Assembly: GCF_027744825.2 (NCBI RefSeq)
Contig: NC_071351.1
Span: 16,071,001 to 16,135,000, forward strand
Origin: Synchiropus splendidus
Lineage: Eukaryota; Chordata; Actinopteri; Syngnathiformes; Callionymidae
DNA length: 64,000 nt
Direction of reading: 5' to 3'
A model generated the notes under the pieces. It had not been told where the DNA came from. It ran no database searches and worked only from the letters and a program-made list of their open reading frames with translations. Below are positions 13,893 through 26,700 of the stretch, piece by piece. Position 1 is the stretch's first letter. Every line of letters begins with the position of its first letter. The position numbers and the translations under genes were made by a program.

Positions 13893-14421
13893 AATCGAAG
13901 CAGTCTGAAGTGTTTTTCGAAAGTTATCAACACTTTTATGTTTGGCGTTCCGAAACCCACCTTATCTCAGCCTGAAAAGCGTTTTTGTGCATTGTGCCAT
14001 AACTTTTCAGGGAAGCTTCAGAACATGAAATTTTAACCTCCCACTATAGCAGAAAGGGTCTTTCTAGTAGTTGCACATCAAATCTAAGCTGTCTGAAGTG
14101 TTTGTCGAAAGTTATCAACACTTTTATGATTGGCGTTCAGAAACCCACCTTATCTCAGGCTGAAAAGCGTTTTTGTGCATTGTGCCATAACTTTTCAGGG
14201 AAGCTTCAGAACATGAAATTTTAACCTCCCACTATAGCAGAAAGGGACTTTCTAGTGGTTGCACATCAAATGTAAGCTGTCTGAAGTGTTTTTCGAAAGT
14301 TATCAACACTTTTATGTTTGGCGTTGCGAAACCCACCTTATCTCAGGCTGAAAAGTGTTTTTGTGCATTGTGCCATAACTTTTCAGGGATGCTTCAGAAC
14401 ATGAAATTTTAACCTCCCACT
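13893..14421. repeat. Variant trimer, copy 3
   Basis: It matches the trimer at 11262 at an offset of 2631 bp (about 14 monomers). Private changes give GTTCAGAAAC near 14136 and GGGATGCTTC near 14388. A looser relative of the first monomer (AATCGAAGCTGTCTG with CAGCCTG) also sits at about 10134. Confidence 0.86.
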
Positions 14422-17400
14422 ATAGCAGAAAGGGTCTTTCTAGTAGTTGCATATCAAATCTATGCTGTATGAAGTGTTTTTCGAAAGTTATTAACACTTT
14501 TATGTTTGGCGTACCAAAACCCACCTTATCTCGTGCTGAAAAGCGTTTCTACGCATTGTGCCATCACTTTTCAGGGAAGCTTCAGAACATGAAATTTTAA
14601 CCTCCCACTATAGCAGAAAGGGTCTTTCTATTAGTTACACATCAAATTTAAGCTGTCTGAAGTGTTTTTCGAAAGTTATCAACACGTTTATGTTTGGCGT
14701 TCCGAAACCCACCCTATCTCAGGCTGAAAACGCCTTTTTACGCATTGTGCCATAACTTTTCAGGGAAGCTTCAGAACATGAAATTTTAACCTCCCACTAT
14801 AGCAGAAAGGGTCTTTCTAGTAGTTGCACATCAAATCTAAGCTGTCTGAAGTGTTTTTCGAAAGTTATCAACACTTTTATGTTTGGCGTTCCGAAACCCA
14901 CCTTATCTCAGGCTGAAAACGCCTTTTTACGCATTGTGCCATAACTTTTCAGGGAAGCTTCAGAACATGAAATTTTAACCTCCCACTATAGCAGAAAGGG
15001 TCTTTCTCGTAGTTGCACATCAAATCTAAGCTGTCTGAAGTGTTTTTCGAAAGTTATCAACACTTTTATGTTTGGCGTTCCGAAACCCACCTTATCTCAG
15101 GCTGAAAAGCGTTTTAGTGCATTGTGCCATAACTTTTCAGGGAAGCTTCAGAACATGAAATTTTAACCTCCCACTATAGCAGAAAGGGTCTTTCTAATAG
15201 TTGCACATCATATCTAAGCTGTCTGAAGTGTTTTTCGAAAGTTATCAACACTTTTATGTTTGGCGTTCCGAAACCCACCTTATCTCAGGCTGAAAAGCGT
15301 TTTTGTGCATTGTGCCATAACTTTTCAGGGAAGCTTCAGAACATGAAATTTTAACCTCCCACTATAGCAGAAAGGGTCTTTCTAGTAGTTGCACATCAAA
15401 TCTAAGCTGTCTGAAGTGTTTTTCAAAAGTTATCCACACTTTCATGTTTGGCGTTCCGAACCCCCCTTATCTAAGGCTGAAAGGCGTTTTTGTGCATTGT
15501 GCCATAACTTTTCAGGGAAGCTTCAGAACATGAAATTTTAACCTCCCACTATAGCAGAAAGGGTCTTTCTAGTAGTTGCACATCAAATCTAAGCTGTCTG
15601 AAGTGTTTTTTGAAAGTTATCAACATTTTTATGATTGGCGTTCCGAAACCCACCTTATCTCAGGCTGAAAAGCGTTTTAGTGCATTGTGCCATAACTTTT
15701 CAGGGAAGCTTCAGAACATGAAATTTTAACCTCCCACTGTAGCAGAAAGGGTCTTTCTAGTAGTTGCACATCAAATCTAAGCTGTCTGAAGTGTTTTTCG
15801 AAAGTTATCAACACTTTTATGTTTGCCGTTCCAAAACCCACCTTATCTCAGGCTGAAAAGCGTTTTTGTGCATTGTGCCAAAACTTTTCAGGGAAGCTTC
15901 TGAACATGAAATTTTAACCTCCCACTATAGCAGAAAGGGTCTTTCTAGTAGTTGCACATCAAATCTAAGCTGTCTGAAGTGTTTTTCGAAAGTTATCAAA
16001 ACTTTTATGTTTGGCATTCCAAAACCCACCTTATCTCAGGCTGAAAAGCGTTTTTGTGCATTGTGCCATAACTTTTCAGGGAAGCTTCAGAACATGAAAT
16101 TTTAACCTCCCACTATAGCAGAAAGGGTGTTTCTATTAGTTGCACATCAAATCTAAGCTGTCTGATGTGTTTTTCGAAAGTTATTAACACTTTTATGTTT
16201 GGCGTACCGAAACCCACCTTATCTCATGCTGAAAAGCGTTTTTACGCATTGTGCCATAACTTTTCAGGGAAGCTTCAGAACATGAAATTTTAACCTCCCA
16301 CTATCGCAGAAAGGGTCTTTCTAGTAGTTGCACATCAAATATAAGCTGTCTGAAGTGTTTTTCGAAAGTTATCAACACTTTTATGTTTGGCGTTCCGAAA
16401 TCCACCTTATCTCAGGCTGAAAACGCCTTTTTACGCATTGTGCCATAACTTTTCAGGGAAGCTTCAGAACATGAAATTTTAACCTCCCACTATAGCAGAA
16501 AGGGTCTTTCTAGTAGTTGCACATCAAATCTAAGCTGTCTGAAGTGTTTTTCGAAAGTTATCAAAACTTTTATGTTTGGCGTTCCGAAACCCACCTTATC
16601 TCAGGCTGAGAAGCGTTTTTGTGCATTGTGCCATAACTTTTCAGGGAAGCTTCAGAACATGAAATTTTAACCTCCCACTATAGCAGAAAGGGTCTTTCTA
16701 GTAGTTGCACATCAAATCTAAGCTGTCTGAAGTGTTTTTCGAAAGTTATCAAAACTTTTATGTTTGGCGTTCCGAAACCCACCTTATCTCAGGCTGAGAA
16801 GCGTTTTTGTGCATTGTGCCATAACTTTTCAGGGAAGCTTAAGAACATGAAATTTTAACCTCCCACTATAGCAGAAAGGGTCTTTCTAGTTGTTGCACAT
16901 CAAATCTAAGCTGTTTGAAGTGTTTTTCGAAAGTTATCAACATTTTTATGTTTAGTGTTCCGAAACCCACCTTATCTCAGGCTGAAAAGCGTTTTTACGC
17001 ATTGTGCCATAACTTTTCAGGGAAGCTTCAGAACATGAAATTTTAACCTCCCACTATAGCAGAAAGGGTCTTTCTATTCGTTGCACATCAAATCTAAGCT
17101 GTCTGATGTGTTTTTCGAAAGTTATTAACACTTATGTTTGGCGTTCCGAAATCCACCTTATCTCAGGCAGAAAACACCTTTTTACGCATTGTGCCATAAC
17201 TTTTCAGGGAAGCTTCAGAACATGAAATTTTAACCTCCCACTATAGCAGAAAGGGTCTTACTAGTAGTTGCACATCAAATCTAAGCTGTCTGATGTGTTT
17301 TTCGAAAGTTATTAACACTTTTATGTTTGGCGTACCAAAACCCACCTTATCTCGTGCTGAAAAGCGTTTCTACGCATTGTGCCATCACTTTTCAGGGAAG

Positions 17401-18393
17401 CTTCAGAACATGAAATTTTAACCTCCCACTATAGCAGAAAGGGTCTTTCTAGTAGTTGCACATCAAATCTAAGCTGTCTGAAGTGTTTTTCGAAAGTTAT
17501 TAACACTTTTATATTTGGCGTACCGAAACCCACCTTATCTCAGGCTGAAAAGCGTTTTTACGCATTGTGCCATAACTTTTCAGGGAAGCTTCAGAACATA
17601 AAATTTTAACCTCCCACTATAGCAGAAAGGGTCTTTCTAGTAGTTGCACATCAAATCTAAGCTGTCTGAAGTGTTTTTCGAAAGTTATCAACACTTTTAT
17701 GTTTGGCGTTCCGAAACCCACCTTATCTCAGGCTGAAAAGCGTTTTTGTGCATTGTGCCTTAACTTTTCAGGGAAGCTTCAGAACATGAAATTTTAACCT
17801 CCCACTATAGCAGAAAGGGTCTTTCTAGTAGTTGCACATCAAATCTAAGTTGTCTGAAGTGTTTTTCGAAAGTTATTAACACTTTTATGTTTGGCGTTCC
17901 GAAACCCACCTTATCTCAGGCTGAAAACGCCTTTTTACGCATTGTGCCATAACGTTTCAGGGAAGCTTCAGAACATGAAATTTTAACCTCCCACTATAGC
18001 AGAAAGGGTCTTTCTAGTAGTTGCTCATCAAATCTAAGGTGTCTGAAGTGTTTTTCGAAAGTTATCAACACTTTTATGTTTGGCGTTCCGAAACCCACCT
18101 TATCTCAGGCTGAAAAGTGTTTTTGTGCATTGTGCCATAACTTTTCAGGGAAGATTCAGAACATGAAATTTTAACCTCCCACTATAGCAGAAAGGGTCTT
18201 TCTAGTAGTTGCACTTCAAATCTAAGCTGTCTGAAGTGTTTTTCGAAAGTTATCAACACGTTTATGTTTGGCGTTCCGAAACCCACCTTATCTCAGGCTG
18301 AAAAGCCTTTTTGTGCATTGTGCCATAACTTCTCAGGGAAGCTTCAGAACATGAAATTTTAACCTCCCACTATAGCAGAAAGGGCCTTTCTAG

Positions 18394-18989
18394 TAGTTGC
18401 ACATCAAATCTAAGCTGTCTGAAGTGTTTTTCGAAAGTTATCAACACTTTTATGTTTGGCGTTCTAAAAACCTACCTTATCTCAGGCTGAAAAGCGTTTT
18501 CGTGCATTGTGCCATAACTTTTCAGGGAAGCTTCAGAACATGAAATTTTAACCTCCCACTATAGCAGAAAGGGTCTTTCTAGTGGTTGCACATCAAATCT
18601 AAGCTGTCTGAAGTGTTTTTCGAAAGTTATCAACACTTCTATGTTTGGCGTTCCGAAACCCACCTTATCTCAGGCTGAAAAGCGTTTTAGTGTATTGTGC
18701 CATAACTTTTCAGGGAAGCTTCAGAACATGAAATTTTAAACTCCCACTATAGCAGAAAGGGTCTTTCTAGTAGTTGCACATCAAATCTAAGCTGTCTGAA
18801 GTGTTTTTCGAAAGTTATCAACACTTTTATGTTTGGCGTTCCGAAACCCACCTTATCTCAGGCTGAAAAGCGTTTTTGTGCATTGTGCCATAACTTTTCA
18901 GGGAAGCTTCAGAACATGAAATTTTAACCTCGCACTATAGCAGAAAGGGTCTTTCTAGTAGTTGCACATCAAATCTAAGCTGTCTGAAG
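18394..18989. repeat. Nested duplication inside copy A, first member
   Basis: This 596-bp stretch recurs at 19337-19932 (offset 943 bp, five monomers). It includes the linked variants GTTCTAAAAACCTACC, TTTTCGTGCATTG, CTAGTGGTTGC, ACTTCTATG, TTTTAGTGTATTG and TTTTAAACTCCC. The edges are G18393/A19336 and T18990/A19933. Beyond the right edge, the order resumes at an offset of 1131 bp because the second member gained one monomer. The whole arrangement recurs in copy B. Confidence 0.9.
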
Positions 18990-19336
18990 TGTTTTTCGAA
19001 AGTTATTAACACTTTTATGTTTGGCGTTCCGATACCCACCTTATCTCAGGCTGAAAAGCGTTTTTGTGCATTGTGCCATAACTTTTCAGGGAAGCTTCAG
19101 AACATGAAATTTTTAACCTCCCATTGTAGCAGAAAGGGTCTTTCTAGTAGTTGCACATCAAATCTAAGCTGTCTGAAGTGTTTTTCGAAAGTTATCAACA
19201 CTTTTATGTTTGGCGTTCCGAAACCCACCTTATCTCAGGCTGAAAACGCCTTTTTACGCATTGTGCCATAACTTTTCAGGGAAGCTTCAGAACATGAAAT
19301 TTTAACCTCCCACTATAGCAGAAAGGGTCTTTCTAA

Positions 19337-19932
19337 TAGTTGCACATCAAATCTAAGCTGTCTGAAGTGTTTTTCGAAAGTTATCAACACTTTTATGTTT
19401 GGCGTTCTAAAAACCTACCTTATCTCAGGCTGAAAAGCGTTTTCGTGCATTGTGCCATAACTTTTCAGGGAAGCTTCAGAACATGAAATTTTAACCTCCC
19501 ACTATAGCAGAAAGGGTCTTTCTAGTGGTTGCACATCAAATCTAAGCTGTCTGAAGTGTTTTTCGAAAGTTATCAACACTTCTATGTTTGGCGTTCCGAA
19601 ACCCACCTTATCTCAGGCTGAAAAGCGTTTTAGTGTATTGTGCCATAACTTTTCAGGGAAGCTTCAGAACATGAAATTTTAAACTCCCACTATAGCAGAA
19701 AGGGTCTTTCTAGTAGTTGCACATCAAATCTAAGCTGTCTGAAGTGTTTTTCGAAAGTTATCAACACTTTTATGTTTGGCGTTCCGAAACCCACCTTATC
19801 TCAGGCTGAAAAGCGTTTTTGTGCATTGTGCCATAACTTTTCAGGGAAGCTTCAGAACATGAAATTTTAACCTCGCACTATAGCAGAAAGGGTCTTTCTA
19901 GTAGTTGCACATCAAATCTAAGCTGTCTGAAG
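19337..19932. repeat. Nested duplication inside copy A, second member
   Basis: It matches 18394-18989 with no difference noticed. The next monomer (19933 to about 20120) is extra relative to the first member and carries GAGTTTTTCCAAAG, GCAATGTGCC and AAATTTTTACC. Confidence 0.88.
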
Positions 19933-22900
19933 AGTTTTTCCAAAGTTATCAACACTTTTATGTTTGGCGTTCCGAAACCCACCTTATCTCAGGCTGAAAA
20001 GCGTTTTTGTGCAATGTGCCATAACTTTTCAGGGAAGCTTCAGAACATGAAATTTTTACCTCCCACTATAGCAGAAAGGGTCTTTCTAGTAGTTGCACAT
20101 CAAATCTAAGCTGTCTGAAGTGTTTTTCGAAAGTTATTAACACTTTTATGTTTGGCGTTCCGATACCCACCTTATCTCAGGCTGAAAAGCGTTTTTGTGC
20201 ATTGTGCCATAACTTTTCAGGGAAGCTTCAGAACATGAAATTTTTAACCTCCCATTGTAGCAGAAAGGGTCTTTCTAGTAGTTGCACATCAAATCTAAGC
20301 TGTCTGAAGTGTTTTTCGAAAGTTATCAACACTTTTATGTTTGGCGTTCCGAAACCCACCTTATCTCAGGCTGAAAACGCCTTTTTACGCATTGTGCCAT
20401 AACTTTTCAGGGAAGCTTCAGAACATGAAATTTTAACCTCCCACTATAGCAGAAAGGGTCTTTCTAATAGTTGCACATCAAATCTAAGCTGTCTGAAGTG
20501 TTTTTCGAAAGTTATCAACACTTTTATGTTTGGCGTTCCGAAACCCACCTTATCTCAGGCTGAAAAGCGTTTTTGTGCATTGTGCCATAACTTTTCAGGG
20601 AAGCTTCAGAACATGAAATTTTAACCTCCCACTATAGCAGAAAGGGTCTTTCTAGTAGTTGCACATCAAATCTAAGCTGTCTGAAGTGTTTTTCGAAAGT
20701 TATCAACACTTTTATGTTTGCCGTTCCAAAACCCACCTTATCTCAGGCTGAAAAGCGTTTTTATGCATTGTGCCATAACTTTTCAGGGAAGCTTCTGAAC
20801 ATGAAATTTTAACCTCCCACTATAGCAGAAAGGGTCTTTCTAGTAGTTGCACATCAAATCTAAGCTGTCTGAAGTGTTTTTCGAAAGTTATCAAAACTTT
20901 TATGTTTGGCATTCCAAAACCCACCTTATCTCAGGCTGAAAAGCGTTTTTGTGCATTGTGCCATAACTTTTCAGGGAAGCTTCAGAACATGAAATTTTAA
21001 CCTCCCACTATAGCAGAAAGGGTCTTTCCAGTAGTTGCACATCAAATATAAGCTGTCTGAAGTGTTTTTCGAAAGTTATCAACACTTTTATGTTTGGCGT
21101 TCCGAAATCCACCTTATCTCAGGCTGAAAACGCCTTTTTACGCATTGTGCCATAACTTTTCAGGGAAGCTTCAGAACATGAAATTTTAACCTCCCACTAT
21201 AGCAGAAAAGGGTCTTTCTAGTAGTTGCACATCAAATCTAAACTGTCTGAAGTGTTTTTCGAAAGTTATCAACACTTTTATGTTTGGCGTTCCGAAACCC
21301 ACCTTATCTCAGGCTGAGAAGCGTTTTTGTGCATTGTGCCATAACTTTTCAGGGAAGCTTCAGAACATGAAATTTTAACCTCCCACTATAGCAGAAAGGG
21401 TCTTTCTAGTTGTTGCACATCAAATCTAAGCTGTTTGAAGTGTTTTTCGAAAGTTATTAACACTTTTATATTTGGCGTACCGAAACCCACCTTATCTCAG
21501 GCTGAAAAGCGTTTTTACGCATTGTGCCATAACTTTTCAGGTAAGCTTCAGAACATGAAATTTTAACCTCCCACTTTAGCAGAAAGGGTCTTTCTATTAG
21601 TTGCACATCAAATCTAAGCTGTCTGAAGTGTTTTTCGAAAGTTATCAACACTTTTATGTTTGGCGTTCCGAAACCCACCTTATCTCAGGCTGAAAAGCGT
21701 TTTTGTGCATTGTGCCATAACTTTTCAGGGAAGCTTCAGAACATGAAATTTTAACCTCCCACTATAGCAGAAAGGGTCTTTCTAGTGGTTGCACATCAAA
21801 TCTAAGCTGTCTGAAGTGTTTTTCGAAAGTTATCAACACTTCTATGTTTGGCGTTCCGAAACCCACCTTATCTCAGGCTGAAAAGCGTTTTAGTGTATTG
21901 TGCCATAACTTTTCAGGGAAGCTTCAGAACATGAAATTTTAACCTCCCACTATAGCAGAAAGGGTCTTTCTAGTAGTTGCACTTCAAATCTAAGCTGTCT
22001 GAAGTGTTTTTCGAAAGTTATCAACACGTTTATGTTTGGCGTACCGAAACCCACCTTATCTCAGGCTGAAAAGCCTTTTTGTGCATTGTGCCATAACTTC
22101 TCAGGGAAGCTTCAGAACATGAAATTTTAACCTCCCACTATAGCAGAAAGGGTCTTTCTAGTAGTTGCACATCAAATCTAAGCTGTCTGAAGTGTTTTTC
22201 GAAAGTTATCAACACTTTTATGTTTGGCGTTCTAAAAACCTACCTTATCTCAGGCTGAAAAGCGTTTTCGTGCATTGTGCCATAACTTTTCAGGGAAGCT
22301 TCAGAACATGAAATTTTAACCTCCCACTATAGCAGAAAGGGTCTTTCTAGTGGTTGCACATCAAATCTAAGCTGTCTGAAGTGTTTTTCGAAAGTTATCA
22401 ACACTTCTATGTTTGGCGTTCCGAAACCCACCTTATCTCAGGCTGAAAAGCGTTTTAGTGTATTGTGCCATAACTTTTCAGGGAAGCTTCAGAACATGAA
22501 ATTTTAACCTCCCACTATAGCAGAAAGGGTCTTTCTAGTAGTTGCACATCAAATCTAAGCTGTCTGAAGTGTTTTTCGAAAGTTATCAACACTTTTATGT
22601 TTGGCGTTCCGAAACCCACCTTATCTCAGGCTGAAAAGCGTTTTTGTGCATTGTGCCATAACTTTTCAGGGAAGCTTCAGAACATGAAATTTTTAACCTC
22701 CCATTGTAGCAGAAAGGGTCTTTCTAGTAGTTGCACATCAAATCTAAGCTGTCTGAAGTGTTTTTCGAAAGTTATCAACACTTTTATGTTTGGCGTTCCG
22801 AAACCCACCTTATCTCAGGCTGAAAACGCCTTTTTACGCATTGTGCCATAACTTTTCAGGGAAGCTTCAGAACATGAAATTTTAACCTCCCACTATAGCA

Positions 22901-23791
22901 GAAAGGGTCTTTCTAGTAGTTGCACATCAAATCTAAGCTGTCTGAAGTGTTTTTCGAAAGTTATCAACACTTTTATGTTTGGCGTTCCGAAACCCACCTT
23001 ATCTCAGGCTGAAAACGCCTTTTTACGCATTGTGCCATAACTTTTCAGGGAAGCTTCAGAACATGAAATTTTAACCTCCCACTATAGCAGAAAGGGTCTT
23101 TCTAATAGTTGCACATCAAATCTAAGCTGTCTGAAGTGTTTTTCGAAAGTTATCAACACTTTTATGTTTGGCGTTCCGAAACCCACCTTATCTCAGGCTG
23201 AAAAGCGTTTTTGTGCATTGTGCCATAACTTTTCAGGGAAGCTTCAGAACATGAAATTTTAACCTCCCACTATAGCAGAAAGGGTCTTTCTAGTAGTTGC
23301 ACATCAAATCTAAGCTGTCTGAAGTGTTTTTCGAAAGTTATCAACACTTTTATGTTTGCCGTTCCAAAACCCACCTTATCTCAGGCTGAAAAGCGTTTTT
23401 ATGCATTGTGCCATAACTTTTCAGGGAAGCTTCTGAACATGAAATTTTAACCTCCCACTATAGCAGAAAGGGTCTTTCTAGTAGTTGCACATCAAATCTA
23501 AGCTGTCTGAAGTGTTTTTCGAAAGTTATCAACACTTTTATGTTTGCCGTTCCAAAACCCACCTTATCTCAGGCTGAAAAGCGTTTTTATGCATTGTGCC
23601 ATAACTTTTCAGGGAAGCTTCAGAACATGAAATTTTAACCTCCCACTATAGCAGAAAGGGTGTTTCTATTAGTTGCACATCAAATCTAAGCTGTCTGATG
23701 TGTTTTTCGAAAGTTATTAACACTTTTATGTTTGGCGTACCGAAACCCACCTTATCTCATGCTGAAAAGCGTTTTTACGCATTGTGCCATA

Positions 23792-26700
23792 ACTTTTCAG
23801 GGAAGCTTCAGAACATGAAATTTTAACCTCCCACTATAGCAGAAAGGGTCTTTCTATTAGTTACACATCAAATTTAAGCTGTCTGAAGTGTTTTTCGAAA
23901 GTTATCAACACGTTTATGTTTGGCGTTCCGAAACCCACCCTATCTCAGGCTGAAAACGCCTTTTTACGCATTGTGCCATAACTTTTCAGGGAAGCTTCAG
24001 AACATGAAATTTTAACCTCCCACTATAGCAGAAAGGGTCTTTCTAGTAGTTGCACATCAAATCTAAGCTGTCTGAAGTGTTTTTCGAAAGTTATCAACAC
24101 TTTTATGTTTGGCGTTCCGAAACCCACCTTATCTCAGGCTGAAAACGCCTTTTTACGCATTGTGCCATAACTTTTCAGGGAAGCTTCAGAACATGAAATT
24201 TTAACCTCCCACTATAGCAGAAAGGGTCTTTCTCGTAGTTGCACATCAAATCTAAGCTGTCTGAAGTGTTTTTCGAAAGTTATCAACACTTTTATGTTTG
24301 GCGTTCCGAAACCCACCTTATCTCAGGCTGAAAAGCGTTTTAGTGCATTGTGCCATAACTTTTCAGGGAAGCTTCAGAACATGAAATTTTAACCTCCCAC
24401 TATAGCAGAAAGGGTCTTTCTAATAGTTGCACATCATATCTAAGCTGTCTGAAGTGTTTTTCGAAAGTTATCAACACTTTTATGTTTGGCGTTCCGAAAC
24501 CCACCTTATCTCAGGCTGAAAAGCGTTTTTGTGCATTGTGCCATAACTTTTCAGGGAAGCTTCAGAACATGAAATTTTAACCTCCCACTATAGCAGAAAG
24601 GGTCTTTCTAGTAGTTGCACATCAAATCTAAGCTGTCTGAAGTGTTTTTCAAAAGTTATCCACACTTTCATGTTTGGCGTTCCGAACCCCCCTTATCTAA
24701 GGCTGAAAGGCGTTTTTGTGCATTGTGCCATAACTTTTCAGGGAAGCTTCAGAACATGAAATTTTAACCTCCCACTATAGCAGAAAGGGTCTTTCTAGTA
24801 GTTGCACATCAAATCTAAGCTGTCTGAAGTGTTTTTTGAAAGTTATCAACATTTTTATGATTGGCGTTCCGAAACCCACCTTATCTCAGGCTGAAAAGCG
24901 TTTTAGTGCATTGTGCCATAACTTTTCAGGGAAGCTTCAGAACATGAAATTTTAACCTCCCACTGTAGCAGAAAGGGTCTTTCTAGTAGTTGCACATCAA
25001 ATCTAAGCTGTCTGAAGTGTTTTTCGAAAGTTATCAACACTTTTATGTTTGCCGTTCCAAAACCCACCTTATCTCAGGCTGAAAAGCGTTTTTGTGCATT
25101 GTGCCAAAACTTTTCAGGGAAGCTTCTGAACATGAAATTTTAACCTCCCACTATAGCAGAAAGGGTCTTTCTAGTAGTTGCACATCAAATCTAAGCTGTC
25201 TGAAGTGTTTTTCGAAAGTTATCAAAACTTTTATGTTTGGCATTCCAAAACCCACCTTATCTCAGGCTGAAAAGCGTTTTTGTGCATTGTGCCATAACTT
25301 TTCAGGGAAGCTTCAGAACATGAAATTTTAACCTCCCACTATAGCAGAAAGGGTGTTTCTATTAGTTGCACATCAAATCTAAGCTGTCTGATGTGTTTTT
25401 CGAAAGTTATTAACACTTTTATGTTTGGCGTACCGAAACCCACCTTATCTCATGCTGAAAAGCGTTTTTACGCATTGTGCCATAACTTTTCAGGGAAGCT
25501 TCAGAACATGAAATTTTAACCTCCCACTATCGCAGAAAGGGTCTTTCTAGTAGTTGCACATCAAATATAAGCTGTCTGAAGTGTTTTTCGAAAGTTATCA
25601 ACACTTTTATGTTTGGCGTTCCGAAATCCACCTTATCTCAGGCTGAAAACGCCTTTTTACGCATTGTGCCATAACTTTTCAGGGAAGCTTCAGAACATGA
25701 AATTTTAACCTCCCACTATAGCAGAAAGGGTCTTTCTAGTAGTTGCACATCAAATCTAAGCTGTCTGAAGTGTTTTTCGAAAGTTATCAAAACTTTTATG
25801 TTTGGCGTTCCGAAACCCACCTTATCTCAGGCTGAGAAGCGTTTTTGTGCATTGTGCCATAACTTTTCAGGGAAGCTTCAGAACATGAAATTTTAACCTC
25901 CCACTATAGCAGAAAGGGTCTTTCTAGTAGTTGCACATCAAATCTAAGCTGTCTGAAGTGTTTTTCGAAAGTTATCAAAACTTTTATGTTTGGCGTTCCG
26001 AAACCCACCTTATCTCAGGCTGAGAAGCGTTTTTGTGCATTGTGCCATAACTTTTCAGGGAAGCTTAAGAACATGAAATTTTAACCTCCCACTATAGCAG
26101 AAAGGGTCTTTCTAGTTGTTGCACATCAAATCTAAGCTGTTTGAAGTGTTTTTCGAAAGTTATCAACATTTTTATGTTTAGTGTTCCGAAACCCACCTTA
26201 TCTCAGGCTGAAAAGCGTTTTTACGCATTGTGCCATAACTTTTCAGGGAAGCTTCAGAACATGAAATTTTAACCTCCCACTATAGCAGAAAGGGTCTTTC
26301 TATTCGTTGCACATCAAATCTAAGCTGTCTGATGTGTTTTTCGAAAGTTATTAACACTTATGTTTGGCGTTCCGAAATCCACCTTATCTCAGGCAGAAAA
26401 CACCTTTTTACGCATTGTGCCATAACTTTTCAGGGAAGCTTCAGAACATGAAATTTTAACCTCCCACTATAGCAGAAAGGGTCTTACTAGTAGTTGCACA
26501 TCAAATCTAAGCTGTCTGATGTGTTTTTCGAAAGTTATTAACACTTTTATGTTTGGCGTACCAAAACCCACCTTATCTCGTGCTGAAAAGCGTTTCTACG
26601 CATTGTGCCATCACTTTTCAGGGAAGCTTCAGAACATGAAATTTTAACCTCCCACTATAGCAGAAAGGGTCTTTCTAGTAGTTGCACATCAAATCTAAGC

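Larger units (their letters stand above)
1..14565. repeat. Heterogeneous family A segment
   Basis: The monomers here are nearly all of the form with GAAAAGCGTTTTTGTGC. They carry scattered private substitutions and small indels and no long exact higher-order unit. The alternative cassette GAAAACGCCTTTTTACGC first appears as a near version (AACGGC) at about 11910 and in the standard form from about 12848. Local order is limited to the dimer duplication at 9001-9752 and the dispersed variant trimer. No gene or other element is visible. Confidence 0.85.
14566..23791. repeat. 9226-bp higher-order block, copy A (about 49 monomers)
   Basis: The block is followed immediately by a second copy at a constant offset of 9226 bp. 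The left edge is set by the mismatch C14565 versus A23791 (GCCATCAC versus GCCATAAC). Rare variants recur at the fixed offset, including TTACACATCAAATTTAAG at about 14636, TTTCTCGTAG at 15004, GCTTAAGAAC at 16838, GTCTTACTAG at 17257, GTGCCTTAAC at 17757, GGGCCTTTC at 18383, AGAGTTTTTCCAAAG at 19931 and the extra A in GCAGAAAAGGG near 21205. The length exceeds 49 x 188 (9212) by 14 because the AACGCC-type monomers and those with five T in AAATTTTTAACC are 189 bp. Confidence 0.93.

Noticed and set aside
15400..15460. TTATCCACA (about 15431, and again about 24657), a perfect match to the bacterial DnaA box; nearly every monomer has TTATCAACA
   Set aside because: It is a single-base variant of a satellite position in a eukaryotic array, with no origin structure or bacterial genes.
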